Below, in pieces: positions 24,145-37,670 of a DNA stretch of 64,000 nt. The position numbers were made by a program, and so were the translations under genes. The notes under the pieces were generated by a model that made no database searches, was not told the origin of the DNA, and saw only the letters and a list, made by a program, of their open reading frames with translations. Location: the NCBI GenBank assembly GCA_000349905.1, contig KB722770.1, positions 224,632 through 288,631 on the forward strand, in the 5' to 3' direction. How positions within the stretch are numbered: position 1 is the first letter of the stretch; each line of letters opens with the position of its first letter. This DNA comes from Volvariella volvacea V23. Its lineage: Eukaryota > Basidiomycota > Agaricomycetes > Agaricales > Pluteaceae.

Positions 24145-27100
24145 TCAATGTTGTAGATCTGGTCCACGGTCAACAACTGCGTTGTCTTCATTGTTGTGGC
24201 GTCCATCGGAGGGTCCCTCAACGACATCGTCTTCTTGCTGTTTTCCTTTTTGCCCACACGCGTCAACCCTCGTGTTTTCTTCTCTCTTCTCCTGCCCATT
24301 CTCTTTTTCGTCCCCTTTCTTCTTCACGTCTCCCTCCTCCTGCTCCACGCCGTTAGCATCACCGTTCGAGTAAACTTCACCATTCCCATTCGCGATAGCA
24401 GCAATCGAAGTGTCAAGGGTGGGGTGAGCGGTACCGTTTTCAGTGTGAGAGGGACGATTGCGCAGAGGCGTTACCTCATTCCCGATCCCAATTCTCACCA
24501 TTTTGGCCTTTCCCTTGGTCGGAGGCCGATGGTTCTGGTTGGACTCGCTGCCGGCGGAATCACCCGTTCGCAAGATGGAAGGGTTTGAACTTTGTCCAGA
24601 ACGAGGGGCATCGCCATCCGTACCAAGATCAGGACCAGGACCAGGACCAGCCATGGGACCCTTGGTTTCCCTAGAGTCCGTATCCAACATGGTAACCTCT
24701 GCCGCAAACGTAACTCGTAACGGAGTTGGAGGTGTTGAGAAAGCCATAGCTCCGGGTGCAGAGCCAGGTTCAGTGTTGCCTGTGCCAACGGCGACGGTGG
24801 CAATTGTCATCGAGGAGGTGGTGGAAGTGTTCGTAATTTCCTGATCCCTCTGCCTACCCTTTCCTTTGCGTTTTCGTTTCTCCTTTTCCTCTCCCCTTTC
24901 CCGTAATTTCTCCTTCTCCTTCCCCTTTCGTTTCTTCTGGCGTCCCGACTCATCATGTCGCTCTTCCACGTCATCTGCAACAGTGGCTTCCCCTTCCTTG
25001 ATTTGCTCCCTCGCGAACTGTCTTTGCCTACGCTTCTCCTTGCGTTTGTGTTCCCGTTCAAGGTCACGGCGTTTGGCTTGTCGGGAACTTTCAGCCTCGA
25101 CTTCCGCTTCAACATGTCGATCCCCTTCAACATGAGCATCAGGTTCACTGCCACCTTTCTCTGTTTGACACAAAGGGACGGTAGCGGCGTAAGGGAAGGA
25201 TGGCGATATCGGAATCAATATAGACATGTCAACATCAATGCGAACCGTGTACTTACCCGTTTGTGCAAGGTCGATTTGACCCGCTTGTTCGCGTTCTTTA
25301 CCCTTCTCACGTTCCTTTCCTCTCTCCCGTTGACGTTCCCGCTGGCGTCGAATGCGCTCTCGACGAAGTCGACGACGTTGCATCTGTGCAGACCCGTTCT
25401 CCGGCCCATACAGATCAGTTTGAGAGCTTGATTCATTTGATTGAGTTGGTTCGGTTGATCTCTCCGAGGACGGACCCTGTTCGAGCTGTCCATGAGCGTG
25501 TGACGATCCCGGGGAGTGATGTTGATGGTGGTATTGGGACTCTTGCTGCAAGTACTGCTGATAGTTCTGGAGCTGCTGTTGCTTGCGGAGTCTCCGCTGC
25601 TCCAACCCAAACTGCATTTCCGCTCTTACAGCGGCAGCAGCAGCGAACGAAGCAGCAGCAGCAGCAGAGATCATAACTCTAGGTGGTTCCTCGGGAACGG
25701 CCGAAGAACCCGGCCCTGTAACAGAACCAGCACCACTAGAACCAATACCTGCCTGCCCTTCTCTTCCTTTTCTCTCCCCATCCTGATCCATTCCGATTGA
25801 GGAACCACTAGCAATAAGACCTTGTGATGCATGCTGCTGCTGTTGGGCCAGCATGTTATTACGTGCCTGAACCTGTGCCCATATTCTACCCCCAGGTCGA
25901 TGTTCACCCCACATTTGCAAGGCTTTAATAGATCCCCATTCGATGATCTTGTTGTTCAACCACAGTAACGAGACGGGCTTCGTTAGGAAGTCGTTGCAAC
26001 CTGCTGCCAACGCTGCCACACGATCGCTCTGCAGCGAAGAAGCTGTAAGCGCGACAATGATCACTGAAGATCGGTAGGCCGGAAGAGGTTCGACAGTGCC
26101 ATTGGCACCATTAGCCTTAGCGTTAGGACCGGCGTTCACATGTGAGATGCCCGAAACCGAGGGAGAGGAATTATCATTGCTGTTGTTGCCCCCGTTATCG
26201 TTATCCGCTTGTCCTTGAGTTTGTTGACGTGATCGTGGAACAGGATTTGGTAGCAGAGGTCCTGCAGGGGGCTGCCGCGTGGTCTCTCGTCGTGCTTCAG
26301 TCCCCAACACATGTTCTTGTTGTGCTTTTTGCTGTTGCTCCTGCTGCTGCAACTGTTGATACTGTTCCCCTAAAGCGAGCCTCGCAGGAGCTGTTGGGGG
26401 CAATCCGGCAAGCGGGTCGTCGCGTTCTAGACGTCGGATCTCCTTAGTCGCATCAATACCATCCATAATCGGCATCTGGATATCCATCTGGAAATATGAA
26501 GAGAGCAGGAAAAACGAAAGCGTAATGTCAGCGAGGGTCAACGTTTCAATCCAATGAGGGACTTAGAAAGCAACGAGTCGAACGCGAGAAAAAGAAGGGT
26601 TTTATTACATACCAGTATGAGATGGAAACCACCGCCTTTCCACTTCTCAACAGCTTCCTGCCCGTTGCTGGCCACATCATATTTAATCTTCTTCCTCTTC
26701 ATAAACGTCGACAGAATATTCTGATTGATCGGGTTATCTAATAGCGAAAGGGAAGTTGAAAAGGAATATTAGCAACGTATTAAGGTACCCGAAAGAATTA
26801 TACTTTATTATAGAAACAAGGGAGGGAAATAAAAGAAAAAAAAAAAGCTTAACTCACCGTCGACGATCAACACCCTGACTGGTGGAACGATCTTGGGAGG
26901 CTCAGCGGTCTGTTTCGGTCTATTCGCGAGAGCAGCAGCAGCGGCAGCAGGACCGGTAAGAGGCCTTTGCATGACTGTTGAGGTAGAGCCGCTCGCACCC
27001 GCTGTCGTATTCGACGTCCCTGTCGTAGCAGCACTGGTCGAGACCGATGGCTGTATGGGCGTGGGTTGACTAGGGGTCTGAAGCTCCTGCTGAACCTTGG

Positions 27101-30100
27101 TCGTTGTAATCGAGGTAGACACGGAAGTTAATACAGGCGTGGGTGTAGAAATAGGTGCAGGTGTAGTCTGGGAGGTAGTCGATTCGACTTGTCCAGGGGC
27201 GGATGAAATTTTCGAGACCGGGGTAGGTGCTACAGGTGGCGAAATGGATGAAGGAGCAGCAGATGTGAATTTCTGCGCAAGGGAGGAAGAAGCTTGTCCA
27301 GTTGTCACGAACTTTGGTGGCGTTGGCTTTGTTGCAGCAGACGTAGAAGGGGTTGATAGCTAAGATCATCGTCAGTTGTGTAGATCAGTAAGATCGTAAA
27401 TGATAAGCTTACCTGCGGTGGGGACGAAGTCGATCTTTCCAGTACTGAAGATTCGGGTAAAACGGAACCACCGCTAGCCACCTCAGCAGTAGCGCTAGCA
27501 GGTGATTCCAAACTCCCAGAATTCAAGACTGACATCAACGAAGGCGGCATCGGCATGCTTGAAATCCTGGGCGTCGGCGAGGCACTCGACAACCCTCCGT
27601 CTCCCTCCCCGTCTCCGTCACTATCGCCAGTCGCCCAACCAGCAGCAGCCGAACGCGGACCTTGTCTAGGGCCTAATAATCTTCCTCCAGCTCTCGTGAA
27701 CGACATTGAGCCAACGCGAGGTGTATGAGACTGTGCATCATCCGATTCTTCGGACGCATATCCTCCGCCACCCTGGTGGTGACTATGGCTGTGATGATGG
27801 TGGTGATCTTTTCGACGTCGACCACCGCCAACTTGGACAACACCAGGAGGAAGCGTAGGCCTGCCCCTGCCAGGGATCGTCGTGGTGGGCGTAACAAACG
27901 TTGGATCCACCCTCCTCCCTTCCTGTTGCTGTTGCTGCTGCTGCTGCTGCATCTGCTGTTGTTGCTGCATCTGTAAAATCCTCTCCCTCTCCCTCCTCCT
28001 CTTCTCCTCATACGTCGTCACGGGCTTCCTAAACTTTGGCTGGAAGTAAATCCCCAAATGTCTTCCGTTCGCGTCCTGCAACATCGCACCCGACGCTGCC
28101 GTGCTCCCCAACATCAACTGCATCATCTCTGCCGGCGGATTCGCCCAGTCCACTCCGCTTCCTCCACCTGCAGCGAGGAGCAACGACTCGATAGTCGCAT
28201 TGCCTCCCGGCGTGCCCATGCCCGTAGGTGTACCACCGACGATGCTACCATTCGGACCAGCACCATCAACTTTCTCTCCCGCTCGCGCAGGATCGCCACT
28301 CCCCTCCCCATCCACGCTCACAACCGCGCTCGACACCGAGCCAAAGTACCCATCGGACCCATCAAACCCTAGCCTCCCACTCCCACTCGCCTCGCCATCC
28401 CCACCGGCTCTGATCACACCCGGACTCATCGCTCGGACGCCCACGCCCACAGGCAACGCCGGCGACGGCAACACGATCGCCTTTTGACTATTCACCAGCC
28501 CCGCCCCGTGCTGTTGCTGTTGCTGCTTCTGCCTCTCCCAATGCTGCACCAGCTGCTGGTACATCTCGCTCGCGTTATTCGTCGACGACGAAAGATTCAC
28601 AAACAGCCTATTGTGGCTCTGTCCCTGCCCCGCACCCGACGACGATCCAGACGCAGACCCCGACCCCGACGCAGCAGGCGTCGACGGCCCATTCCCCCCT
28701 CCACCCGTCTGATTTTGATTCTGACTCTGGCTATGCACCGACCCCGTGCTGCTGCTCCCTCCTGGAGTCGACACCCCTCCCGCCCCACTCGAAGCAGGAT
28801 GCGTCGACGCCGGCAAACCATTCACACCACTCCCACCTCCTCCCATGTTCTGCATGCCCTTCCCGCTCCCGTCTAGTCCCATCCTCATGCCCTGCACCCG
28901 CCCTCCCAGTCGTCCAGTCGGACTCTTTGGGCTTCCAACGCCCTCAGACAAACTCCCATGGCGCCCATGCTCATGCCCATGTCCATGCCCATGCCCATGC
29001 TGCAGCAGCCCGCTCGCATACTGCACATCCGGCTTGCCCGACCGCGGTGCAGTCCCCGTAGGCAAAAACAGCGGATCGATATTCGGACTTCCAGACCCCA
29101 TGCTCTCCCCCCCACCCACACCAACACCGGCACCGACACCAACGCTGTACGTCTCCACATGCATATACAACGCCGTCAACAGCCTCCTCGGCCCAATCGG
29201 CTTCGGAATCACCATCACCTCCGGGCTGTACTTTGTCCCCGCAAACAGGGACGGGATAAACTGCACCGTCACGTCCTTTGCTGCCTTATAGTTCTCCAGG
29301 CTCGTAAAGTGAATGATGAGCGGGAAATGCGGCGGCGCAGGCACAGGTGGGAGTGCAGGCAGGGGCATAGACGTTGGCGTTGACGTAGAAGACAAGGACG
29401 ACGACGAAGGCGGCGGAGGAGGTGGAGAATTAGGCACGGGTGTACCGCTCGACGTCGAAGACGCAGAGGACGACGAGCCAGAAGGATTGGACGGGTTAGA
29501 ACCCGAACCACCGTTCGCAGAACTACTCGCACCCGCACCCGCACCAGGCTGAGGCTGCGACGAATACGACCTCGGGCGGTGGTGGGCAGCCATCGACGGC
29601 CGCTTCCTCAGATTCGCGGGGAGCTCGGCCCTCTGCACCCTCAGTCGCGCTCTCAACGTGTCCACGTCATCGTCAATGAGTACAAACGACAATGTGGGCT
29701 GCTGCGACGCTGGCGGTGCCGCCTGCTGCCCATTCCCTGCCGATCCCTGTGGTTGCTGTTGCTGCGAAATCCCATTCGGCATTCCCGATGTCGACGTCGC
29801 CGTTGCCGTTGCCGCTGGCGCAGGCGCAGAAGCACCAGGCGTACTGCTCCCCGAACTCGATCCCGACTTTGACGACGGCGGCACTGGCGGCGGCTCAGCC
29901 TCCAAATCCGAGCTCGGCGGCCTCACCTGCACCTCCATCCCCCACGCCGCCAAGTAGCTCTTCGTCCTCTTCCCAAACGACCCCTCCGGATCGGCATACA
30001 GCGTGGCCCTTTTCCCCTTCAAAGCATCGATAAAGCCCGTCAGCTGGTCCAGCGACGGGTCTTCCCCTGAGCAGTTGCGGCGTTCGTCCGCGTCCTTGTC

Positions 30101-32349
30101 CTTGTCTTTACCCTCGGCTGAAGACGTATCCTGCGTTTTATCCGATCCCTCGTCCACTGACGACGTCGGACTCGACGCCGACGACGACGACGTTGACGCC
30201 GAATTAGACGACCGCGTCTCGAGCGTCAATCCCAGTTCCCAAGCCCGTCCATCCCCACCCTCGCTCCCACTATCACCACCCCCACTCCCACTCCCACTCC
30301 CGCTATCACCAGCACCAGCACCGTCCTCCACCGCCCTCGTCCTGCCCGCAGTCTTACTCTTCATCATCCCATCAAAGCAGCACTCCTCTCCGTTCCCCGT
30401 TATCAACGTCGCCTCGTTCTGGTAAAGCAGCCGGCGTAAAACGTCCGTCGACAGTGCCGGCAGCTTCCTTCTCTGGCCATGGCCGTGTCCACGTCCACGT
30501 TCGTGTCTGTGTCGCCCTCTAGCCGGTGTCGTTGTCGTTGTATTGGCATCCCCCATCTCACCCCGCGAACCCTCGTGTCTAGACGAAGATGAAGTAGTAG
30601 AAGAAGCAGAGGACGGAAAGGGCGAGGGCGAGGGTGAAGGCGAATGAGAGGGAGAGGCAGAAGAAGAAGGCGAGGCAGAAGGCGAAGGGGAAGACCGTCT
30701 CGACTCGTCCGAACCCTGCGCAAACACATGCTCAATCCTAAATGTACATTCCACAGGCCCTTGATAATCCTTTGGAATCCTCTGCTGGTACCCTCGGCTC
30801 GAATTGGGCAGCCCCTCCGGGCTTGACTCGGTCGACTTGGCGTTCGTTCTTGCGTTTGCGTTTGCGTTTGCGCTCGTGCCTGTGCTTCTTGCCATCTCGG
30901 TCTCGGCTGCACCTGCGTTGGCTGTTCCTGCCGCTGTCGTTTTGGTCGTCTTGGGTTTGGCCTTGGGCTGAACGTACAGCCCAATCTCGATAGAGTCGTT
31001 GCGATTTGCCGTAGCCAGAATTTGGCGCAAGACCTGAAACAACGTGGGTTGGGAATGGAAGCGGTGATGGAAGGGGGGGGGTGGGTGGGGCCAGGGATTT
31101 GGACACGGATGTGGGTGGGTGGATAGGATGGGCCCAGACATGGAAGGTGGACAAGGGTGAGCAGAGGGGACAAGGAGGGGGGCAGAGCAGGAGGGAAAGG
31201 GAAAAGAAACGTAAGAGAAGGACAAAAAAGAGGGGGAGAGGCAGTAAACGAAATGAATCGGGGGTGCATAAATCGGACGTGGACGTGCGCGCACCGAAGA
31301 GGGTGGACGAAGATTACGCTCGAGAACGCGCATTACAGAATAGGAAAACAAAAAGTGGGGGTGGGGGCGGAAGCACTCACATGAGTCAGTAGATACTGAA
31401 TGCTGCTTTCGTTTCCTTTAACACATACATGCTTCAAATCAACATCTGCATGGTAGAGAACTAAATCCACGCCTGCCTGAGCCGCCGTACCACTCATGAG
31501 ATCCCCCACGCTCTGCAGCATCTCTGCAATATCAAAATCCGCCCACACGTTCGCGCTCGAGTCCATCGACGACGACGCGGAATCGCGATGATAGTACGGC
31601 TGGCTCCTCTGCGGCTGCTGCTGCTGCCTCGCAAGTTGCGTGCGCGAGCAGTTGAACATGGTCGCCATGTTCGCCGATATGTAGTTGAGGTTCTTCATCG
31701 CCGTGAAAATGGCCGACATGGACGGGGAGGGGATCGAGAGCGAGCACGGCGAGATCTGCTCCTTGGTCGAGTCGAGCAGCTGGGGCGGGGAGATTTGGAG
31801 CATGGTCTGGACGACGGTCTGGACGGCGTCGGCGAGCTCGAGCGACAGCTCACGGTACTCCTGGTGGCGCTGTATAGCGGCGAGAGTCGAGGACGAGAAG
31901 GCAGAGCGTTGGTGTGGGTGCTGCAGGTCTCCCAGCTGCGAGGGCGGGGGCATAGAGTGCGTTCGTGGGAATCGCAGGAGGTCCTGGACAGAAAGGTCGG
32001 TGTCGGTCGATGTCGAGGGAGCAGGAGGAGCAGACGCAGACACGGCGACGGGAATAATGGAGCTGATGGCTGATGGGTGATGGACTGGGGCAGGAGCGAG
32101 GGGGTCCTGTAAGGAGGGAGAGGAGGAGGATGTCGGAAGGAGTTGGTGGAGGGTGGATGTGGATTCATTTCGGTGCTGCTGGCTGATAGCGAGATGGTTT
32201 GCCAGCGCGAGCTCGTCTTGTTTCGGAGTGTCAGAGGCAGGATCGAAGGGCCACGGCACATCCAGAATGACGGCGTCCTGGACCTTGTGCTGTGCTGGCT
32301 CGACTACCCTCGAGTTGCGGGGTGGGGTCATGTCCAACTCGCCGCTCAT
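24145..32349 (-). CDS. SSK1: SSK1-type response regulator of the HOG stress pathway, giant form
   Basis: Exons 32349-31381, 31033-27413, 27359-26858, 26737-26613, 26487-25257 and 25160-24145 give 2,487 aa. The N-terminal part has the segment typical of fungal Ssk1 (FDIAEMLQSVGDL, QAGVDLVLYHADVDLKHVCV, then VLRQILATANRNDSIEIGL across a 346-nt intron). Low-complexity Ser/Pro/Gly/Gln tracts fill much of 370-1690. The receiver begins at PPVRVLIVDDNPINQNIL (acidic pair D1697/D1698), reaches the phosphoacceptor D1741 in LILMDIQMPIMDG and, after an insertion of about 116 residues, ends with SVIIVALTASSLQSDR and AGCNDFLTKPVSL. In yeast Ssk1 takes phosphate from Ypd1 and, when unphosphorylated, activates the MAPKKK Ssk2/22. 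Budding-yeast Ssk1 is about 700 aa. The tail is Lys/Arg/Glu-rich. The 96-nt intron in the tail has no stop and is in frame, so its removal is the least certain junction. Confidence 0.93.
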
Positions 32350-33461
32350 GTCTGCACGACCAAAGCCAGTGGATCGTTCTCACAGTCTGTCCCTTGGTTC
32401 CCGGCCGATGGTTTGGGGTGTGGTTGGCGAAGCGTGCGCGGGCCAGCAGACCTGATGTTGTTGGGATGCAGCAGGATATCGAGGCTCGCCTGTGCGTGTG
32501 CGCTGGCGTGTGGGGCTGGCGGGGGGTGGTCGTGGTGTGGTTTGCAAACAGCCAGGAGGTGTGGAGGGCAAAAGGCTGGGAGGATGGAGGCAGGAGACGG
32601 AACGCAAAGGAGTAACGGAGAAGGAGCAGCAGTCACGCGCGATTTCCGTCCCAACGACCCACTTTTTCGCCCCAATTTCCTCCTATTCCTGGCAACTCCA
32701 ACAAAAAAAACGCGCCCTCTTTTCTGTTTGTCAGTTTGGGGCCCGTTACATAAGGGAAATGTCCAGAAATATTAGGCATCCAGAAATTACGCACCAAACT
32801 CTAGGGATATGACTTGCCAGGGGGGCAGGGGCGACGCAGCGTCCAAGGCCGCCTGGTCTGCAGCCCAAGTCTCGTCTTTGTCAGATCCCGAGGGGGGCTG
32901 CATCCGTCCCTAGCTCAAATACACCCTCGATTCACTTTTCAGCATCACTCGCACCCGCGCGCAGCTGGCTCTCCCTCACGCTCGCCTTCCGCCTCTGGCA
33001 AGCCGCGAGTCGCAGGGTGCGTTGCCTTTCCAAGCCAGATAGATCGACCCCGGCCGCGCACCTGCCCAAACAACGCTGTCCAAATATTTTCATTTTCAAT
33101 TCAATTCAGATCCAATCTTGCTCCTCTGGGCCCAAATCTCGGTCATTCCCCCCGATCCTCCCTATTTGCTCCCTTTCCCTTATCCCATTAAGCCTAAGCT
33201 CTGCCCCTGCCGTGCCCCCTCCCTGGCCCATCTCAATTGATTTTCACCCGTGTTAGCTCTCCCCAGGGCAACCAGCACGACGACGCTCAACCGCTTCTTT
33301 TGGGGACAGGTAAATTCAATCTCAATCTCGCGTTATAAAACATGCCATTGCCAACACTACAAAAAAAAGTAATTAAACACCGTCTTTCCCCTATGCGCGA
33401 CGCACATAAGCACCAAACCTCCTTCTCTCCGCGTGGCTCGAGGTGTCCCACCCAGCTCGAC
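32350..33461. promoter_or_regulatory. SSK1 promoter region / ARS2 3' flank
   Basis: Both flanking genes lie on the minus strand, so this 1.1-kb spacer carries the ARS2 3' UTR and the SSK1 promoter. AGGGG/CCCCT words, the core of the yeast stress response element, occur in a cluster at about 32819-32835 and again near 32890; whether they function here is unknown. No gene is supported. Confidence 0.45.
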
Positions 33462-36400
33462 CTAGTAAGATAACTCGACATCACCCTAAAAAATCCCATC
33501 ATGTGTGCGTTTTCACGTCAGTTGCCAGTTCACAAAAAACCAACTCGACGCAAAAGGCAAAAACCGCCCGACCCGGCAAAAACGGGGGAGGGAAGTGAAA
33601 TGGGAAAAAAAGAAAGAAAAGGCACACGTCCGGCACAAGCAAGGGTCAACGCCAACCAAGGGTACCGCAACCGAACAAGCGAACAAGGCAAAAAAAAGAA
33701 CGCCAACACACGACCATGAAACGAGACGAGACGAGACGAAATGAAAAATGAACAGTGCCACTGACCTCAGCCACCAAGTCCATATCGTGATAGCTAACTC
33801 TCTTCCCAGCAGCAGCTCTAGGATCCTCCTTCGCATCAGCAGGCGGCAACGCCTGTCCCCCTCCTCCTCCCGTCGTCCCACCTCTCCTCCTCCCCCCTCC
33901 GCTCCCAGCAGACAACGCCGAATCCAGCGCCGCAGCAGACGGTTTGGGCGGTAACCCAGCAGCAGCAGGCAGCGTCGATACCATTCCACCACCACCCGTT
34001 TCGGCGATCGCAAACCCACTAATCCGATCACTCAATTTCCTCGCCATCGTCCCTTCATCTCTTCTCGACCCGGCACCAGCCCCCGACCCTGTCGAGGACA
34101 CAGAGCCACCGCCACCAGGCCCGACGAACAGTGGGGGCCCGTACGGCCCGTTCGCCCCTGCGTGGTGGTGGTGGTGCGGAGGAGGTGGAGGCGGATAGTG
34201 GTAGTCCCAGTATCCGTTGTGGTATGGAGGCGCACCGGGAGGCGGCGGTGGGTAAGGTGCTCCATAGAATGGCGGTGCACCTGGACCCCGTCCGTAGTCG
34301 GGGCCGTAGTATGCCGGAGGGCCTTGAAGACCATACGCTTGGGGAGGTGGAATCTGGCTCGAGTTTCCTGTTGGGGCTGGCGGATGCGTGAAGGGCTGGA
34401 TGCGATGAGGATCTAGTGCAAAGTTGTTAAAGTACGGGAGCTGCAGAATGTACAGATATAGGAATTAGCAAATTGTTTCCGCATTGCGACAGCATGGCCG
34501 CGTGCAAGACATACCTCTTCTAGTGACTTGACAATATCCGGGTGCTTATTCGCAATATGCTTCTCCACAAATGAAGTCGCTCTGAACAGCTTGAGACACT
34601 GCTTGCACCTAAACTTGCCCTCGTCCTCCTGCTTCATGTACGGTTCGCTGAGCTTCGATAGTTCCCTGCAAGATCAAACATTCCCGTCCCACACGGCGAC
34701 ACAACACGCGTCAGATAGTCAGTTCCGGTTTTGGTCATATCGGCACCAATACGATAAAACAAAGCAAAGCAACGTCCCACCCCACACACCCTGCATCCCG
34801 TGTCGAGGAATGGAAAGCAAACAGGGGGGGGCCAGAGGGGGGCCCGTGGGGTACGGGGAAGGGAAAGGGAGGCGATAGGAAACAGGAAAAGGAAACAGAA
34901 AAGTGGAAGAAGCAATAACGGTGACGCACTCATCGTAGCTCTTGCCACCATAATCGCGAGGGTCGACGCCGTCTCTGTTGATCAGCAGTGCGATTTTAGA
35001 GTCGAGCCAGTCAAGCCATCGTTCGTCTGCAGAGGAATATCAGCACCATCTACAAGCAATAACGACAAAAGCCTACCGTTTCTCTTCGCGTCCTTGTCCT
35101 TCCTGCCCTCCTTGTCCTTCTCGGCTCCAGCCCCTTCCTCTTCCTTGCTCTTCGCGTCCTCCAACATGGATTTGCTCAAGGGCTTCCTGACATGCTTCAA
35201 ACACTTACGCTGCAATTCCTCAAGGTGGTCTGTAACAACAGAACAGTAATAGCATGTGTGGAATGCTGCGCGTAAATAAGCAAGATACAGATCCAACGAA
35301 ATTAATGTCTACGCAATCGCCAGTTCGCCGCATAGTAAATTCCACGATATCCCAAAAAAAGCAAACGGACCAAAAATCAGCATCCCATGAAGCGACACAA
35401 AGAGTGTAACAATAAAAAAAACGCCACAAACCTTTTTAGCCGCATAAGCCTTGTCATCATTAGGATCTACAACGCCCTGGTCCTTCAAATCAGCCATAAT
35501 CTTCTCGATTCTTCGCTCAACCGCATCACTACCGCGTTCTCTCGGCTCTTCTTCCTCTTCTTCCTCGTCTTCGGGTGCACCCATTGTCGTATCTTCCTCT
35601 ACACCGTTCGCCGCCGCATCGCCAACACCCCCAGCACCACCAACCCCATCCGCATTAGCGCCTCCACCACTCGTCGATCCTGATCCATTAGCCTTCTCTC
35701 CACCAGCAGACTCCGCATTACCACCACCAGCACCACCAGTCGCTGATGATGCCTTGGCAGTAGTAGCACCTTTAGGAGACGGCTCGCCCTTCTTCAGCTC
35801 GCTAATCTTAGCCTTCCGCAGACGCGTAGCTTCCTCTTCCAACATTCCCGCGAGGACTTTGGCGTTCCCCAGGTCCTTTTCCAACCGTTCCGGTCGACTT
35901 GCAACTTCGGGTGCATAGCGTACTTTGCCCGTAAACGGCCGCATGTTGTGTGTCACATGAAGTTTGAAGCCTTCGATCTATGAATAACGGATAGATAGGC
36001 ACATGAGTATGAGTATGAGTATGAGTATGAGGGACAGGATCAAAATGATGCGGCGTGTATCCATGGAACGTAGGATGGAGACGTTGAACGCCGCCGTTGA
36101 ATAGATTACGGAAGTGTAAACAAAATGAAAACGGACTTACCTTTCTCTCAGACAGCTCAGCCAATACAGTTGGCATGTCCGCATCCTCAGTAAACCTGAT
36201 CCACCCTGCACGGTAGTAGTTTCTCTTTTGCAACGGATCACCTAGCGCAAGGTACACAAAGCCCGGTATTCTTCCACAAGCCTAATCAAAGCGTAGTCAA
36301 ATTAGACGGTGTCAAACACCTGACACGAAACCCTTACCTCTTCAAGTTTAACTCTACCGATGTCTGGTGGAATAGTTCTGATCATGACTTGATTGCCTTC

Positions 36401-37670
36401 CGGCATAACCGAGACCTCTTCTCCACCCTTTGCAGAGTCCTTCGCATTTTTTGTTTTGCCGTTGGCGTCTTGTCTCTGACCATCGCCATCAACAGCATCT
36501 TCATCCGCATCAATGTTGAATTGCATATCATCATCCCCAGCAGCCTTGGCATCGTCTGAAGTGGTATGGTTACCATTAGCATCGGGATTGTTCACATTGT
36601 CGCTGACAGAGCTGGATTCCTTGACAGGAGAAGCAGGTTCTGCTTCAATCTCATTATACTCGGGGTCAAATTTCCCATTCTCCAAATCAATGAGAAAGGC
36701 GCTAAGTCGATTTCTCCAACCCTCTTTCCTCACCCTTGTTCGCAAGTTCTGGTACTCGGGCGCAGGATCATATTTTTCCGCAAACCAAGGTGATTTCCTG
36801 TGATGGTCAAACATCGTTTGAAGCTACAATACAACACCAAGAGACGGTTGTTCAGCCATTGAGTATGGACATGAAGAAACGCAAAGCAACGATAAAGCAG
36901 CGAGTACAGGAGGCGTAAAAAGTCATGGGGAGATTTGGGATTGATGCTAACCTGAGTTGCAGCGAATTCCTTTTTGTACTTTTCCCATCTCGTCTTAAGG
37001 CCATTCCGTGGTTTTGAACCATCACCGGCTTCTTGTTCAGCCGCTTTGTCAGCGTTGTCCTCGTCGATTGCCAACTGCGGGTAGGTATAGCGGAACCATT
37101 CCGCAAACTGTTTCAGTGTAGCGGGGTAGTCCATTGCATAAGGGTCAGGAGGGGCCCGCCGCGAAGGAGGGTATGGATAGCCCCGACGTGGCGACATGTA
37201 GCCATGACCCCGGGAGTGCGCATCTGGAACAACACAGAACATGAGTCACTTCTACGAAAGGGCTCAACAAGGCACAAGGCAAACCATAATCGTCATTGTA
37301 GCGAGGCCGTGGGTCGTATCTATCCCGCTCGTACGGAGAGAGAGAACGCCGTCGTTTGCGGTTAGCTGTTATTGTAGTGCAGCAAAAGGCAGGGCACAGC
37401 GACAGTCAGTTTTTTTGCAGAAACGTTGCGGCTAAACAAGGTGGACGTACGTTCATCTGCTGGGGGGCTACGGCTTCTTCCACGTCGACCGTAATCATAC
37501 GCCGCCCTGTCCCGTTCATACCAACGGTCCCTGTCATAGTCCCACTCCGGTCGATAACTGTCTTGGGCATAGCCGCCATCGGGATACAACGGTCTAGGAG
37601 GGTAAGGACGAGAAGATGGAGAACGAGAACGAGAACGACGAGGAGGAGGATACGACGAAGACCAGGACAT
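33462..37670 (-). CDS. ARS2: ARS2/SERRATE, cap-binding-complex adaptor of nuclear RNA processing
   Basis: Eleven exons: 37670-37451, 37365-37285, 37223-36952, 36823-36338, 36281-36141, 35977-35432, 35308-35077, 35026-34930, 34665-34515, 34440-33766 and 33485-33462; 974 aa. Ars2 bridges the cap-binding complex to transcript maturation, degradation and small-RNA machineries in the nucleus. Seen in order: an RS-rich N-terminus (RRSRSRSPSSR), the conserved helical region (LKQFAEWFRYTYPQ, TMFDHHRKSPWFAEKYDP), an RRM-like part (VMIRTIPPDIGRVKLEEACG, YYRAGWIRFTEDADM), SLDLYLAYLRAAFHTCYYC, DERWLDWLDSKIALL, and a C2H2 finger (CKQCLKLFRATSFVEKHIANKH in the source frame, about 711-733). A Pro/Gly/Tyr-rich stretch precedes the tail. 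The last exon is only 24 nt and supplies GDVELSY, completing the acidic tail SYHDMDLVAE + GDVELSY that resembles the CBC-binding C-terminus of Ars2. All phases agree. Confidence 0.93.
36003..36031. repeat. ATGAGT microsatellite in an ARS2 intron
   Basis: Four and five-sixths perfect copies of the hexamer ATGAGT, inside the 163-nt intron 35978-36140. Confidence 0.95.

Noticed and set aside
28746..29291. 181-codon and other long plus-strand frames within 27-32 kb
   Set aside because: Shadows of the GC-rich low-complexity SSK1 coding exons; compositionally biased and without domains.
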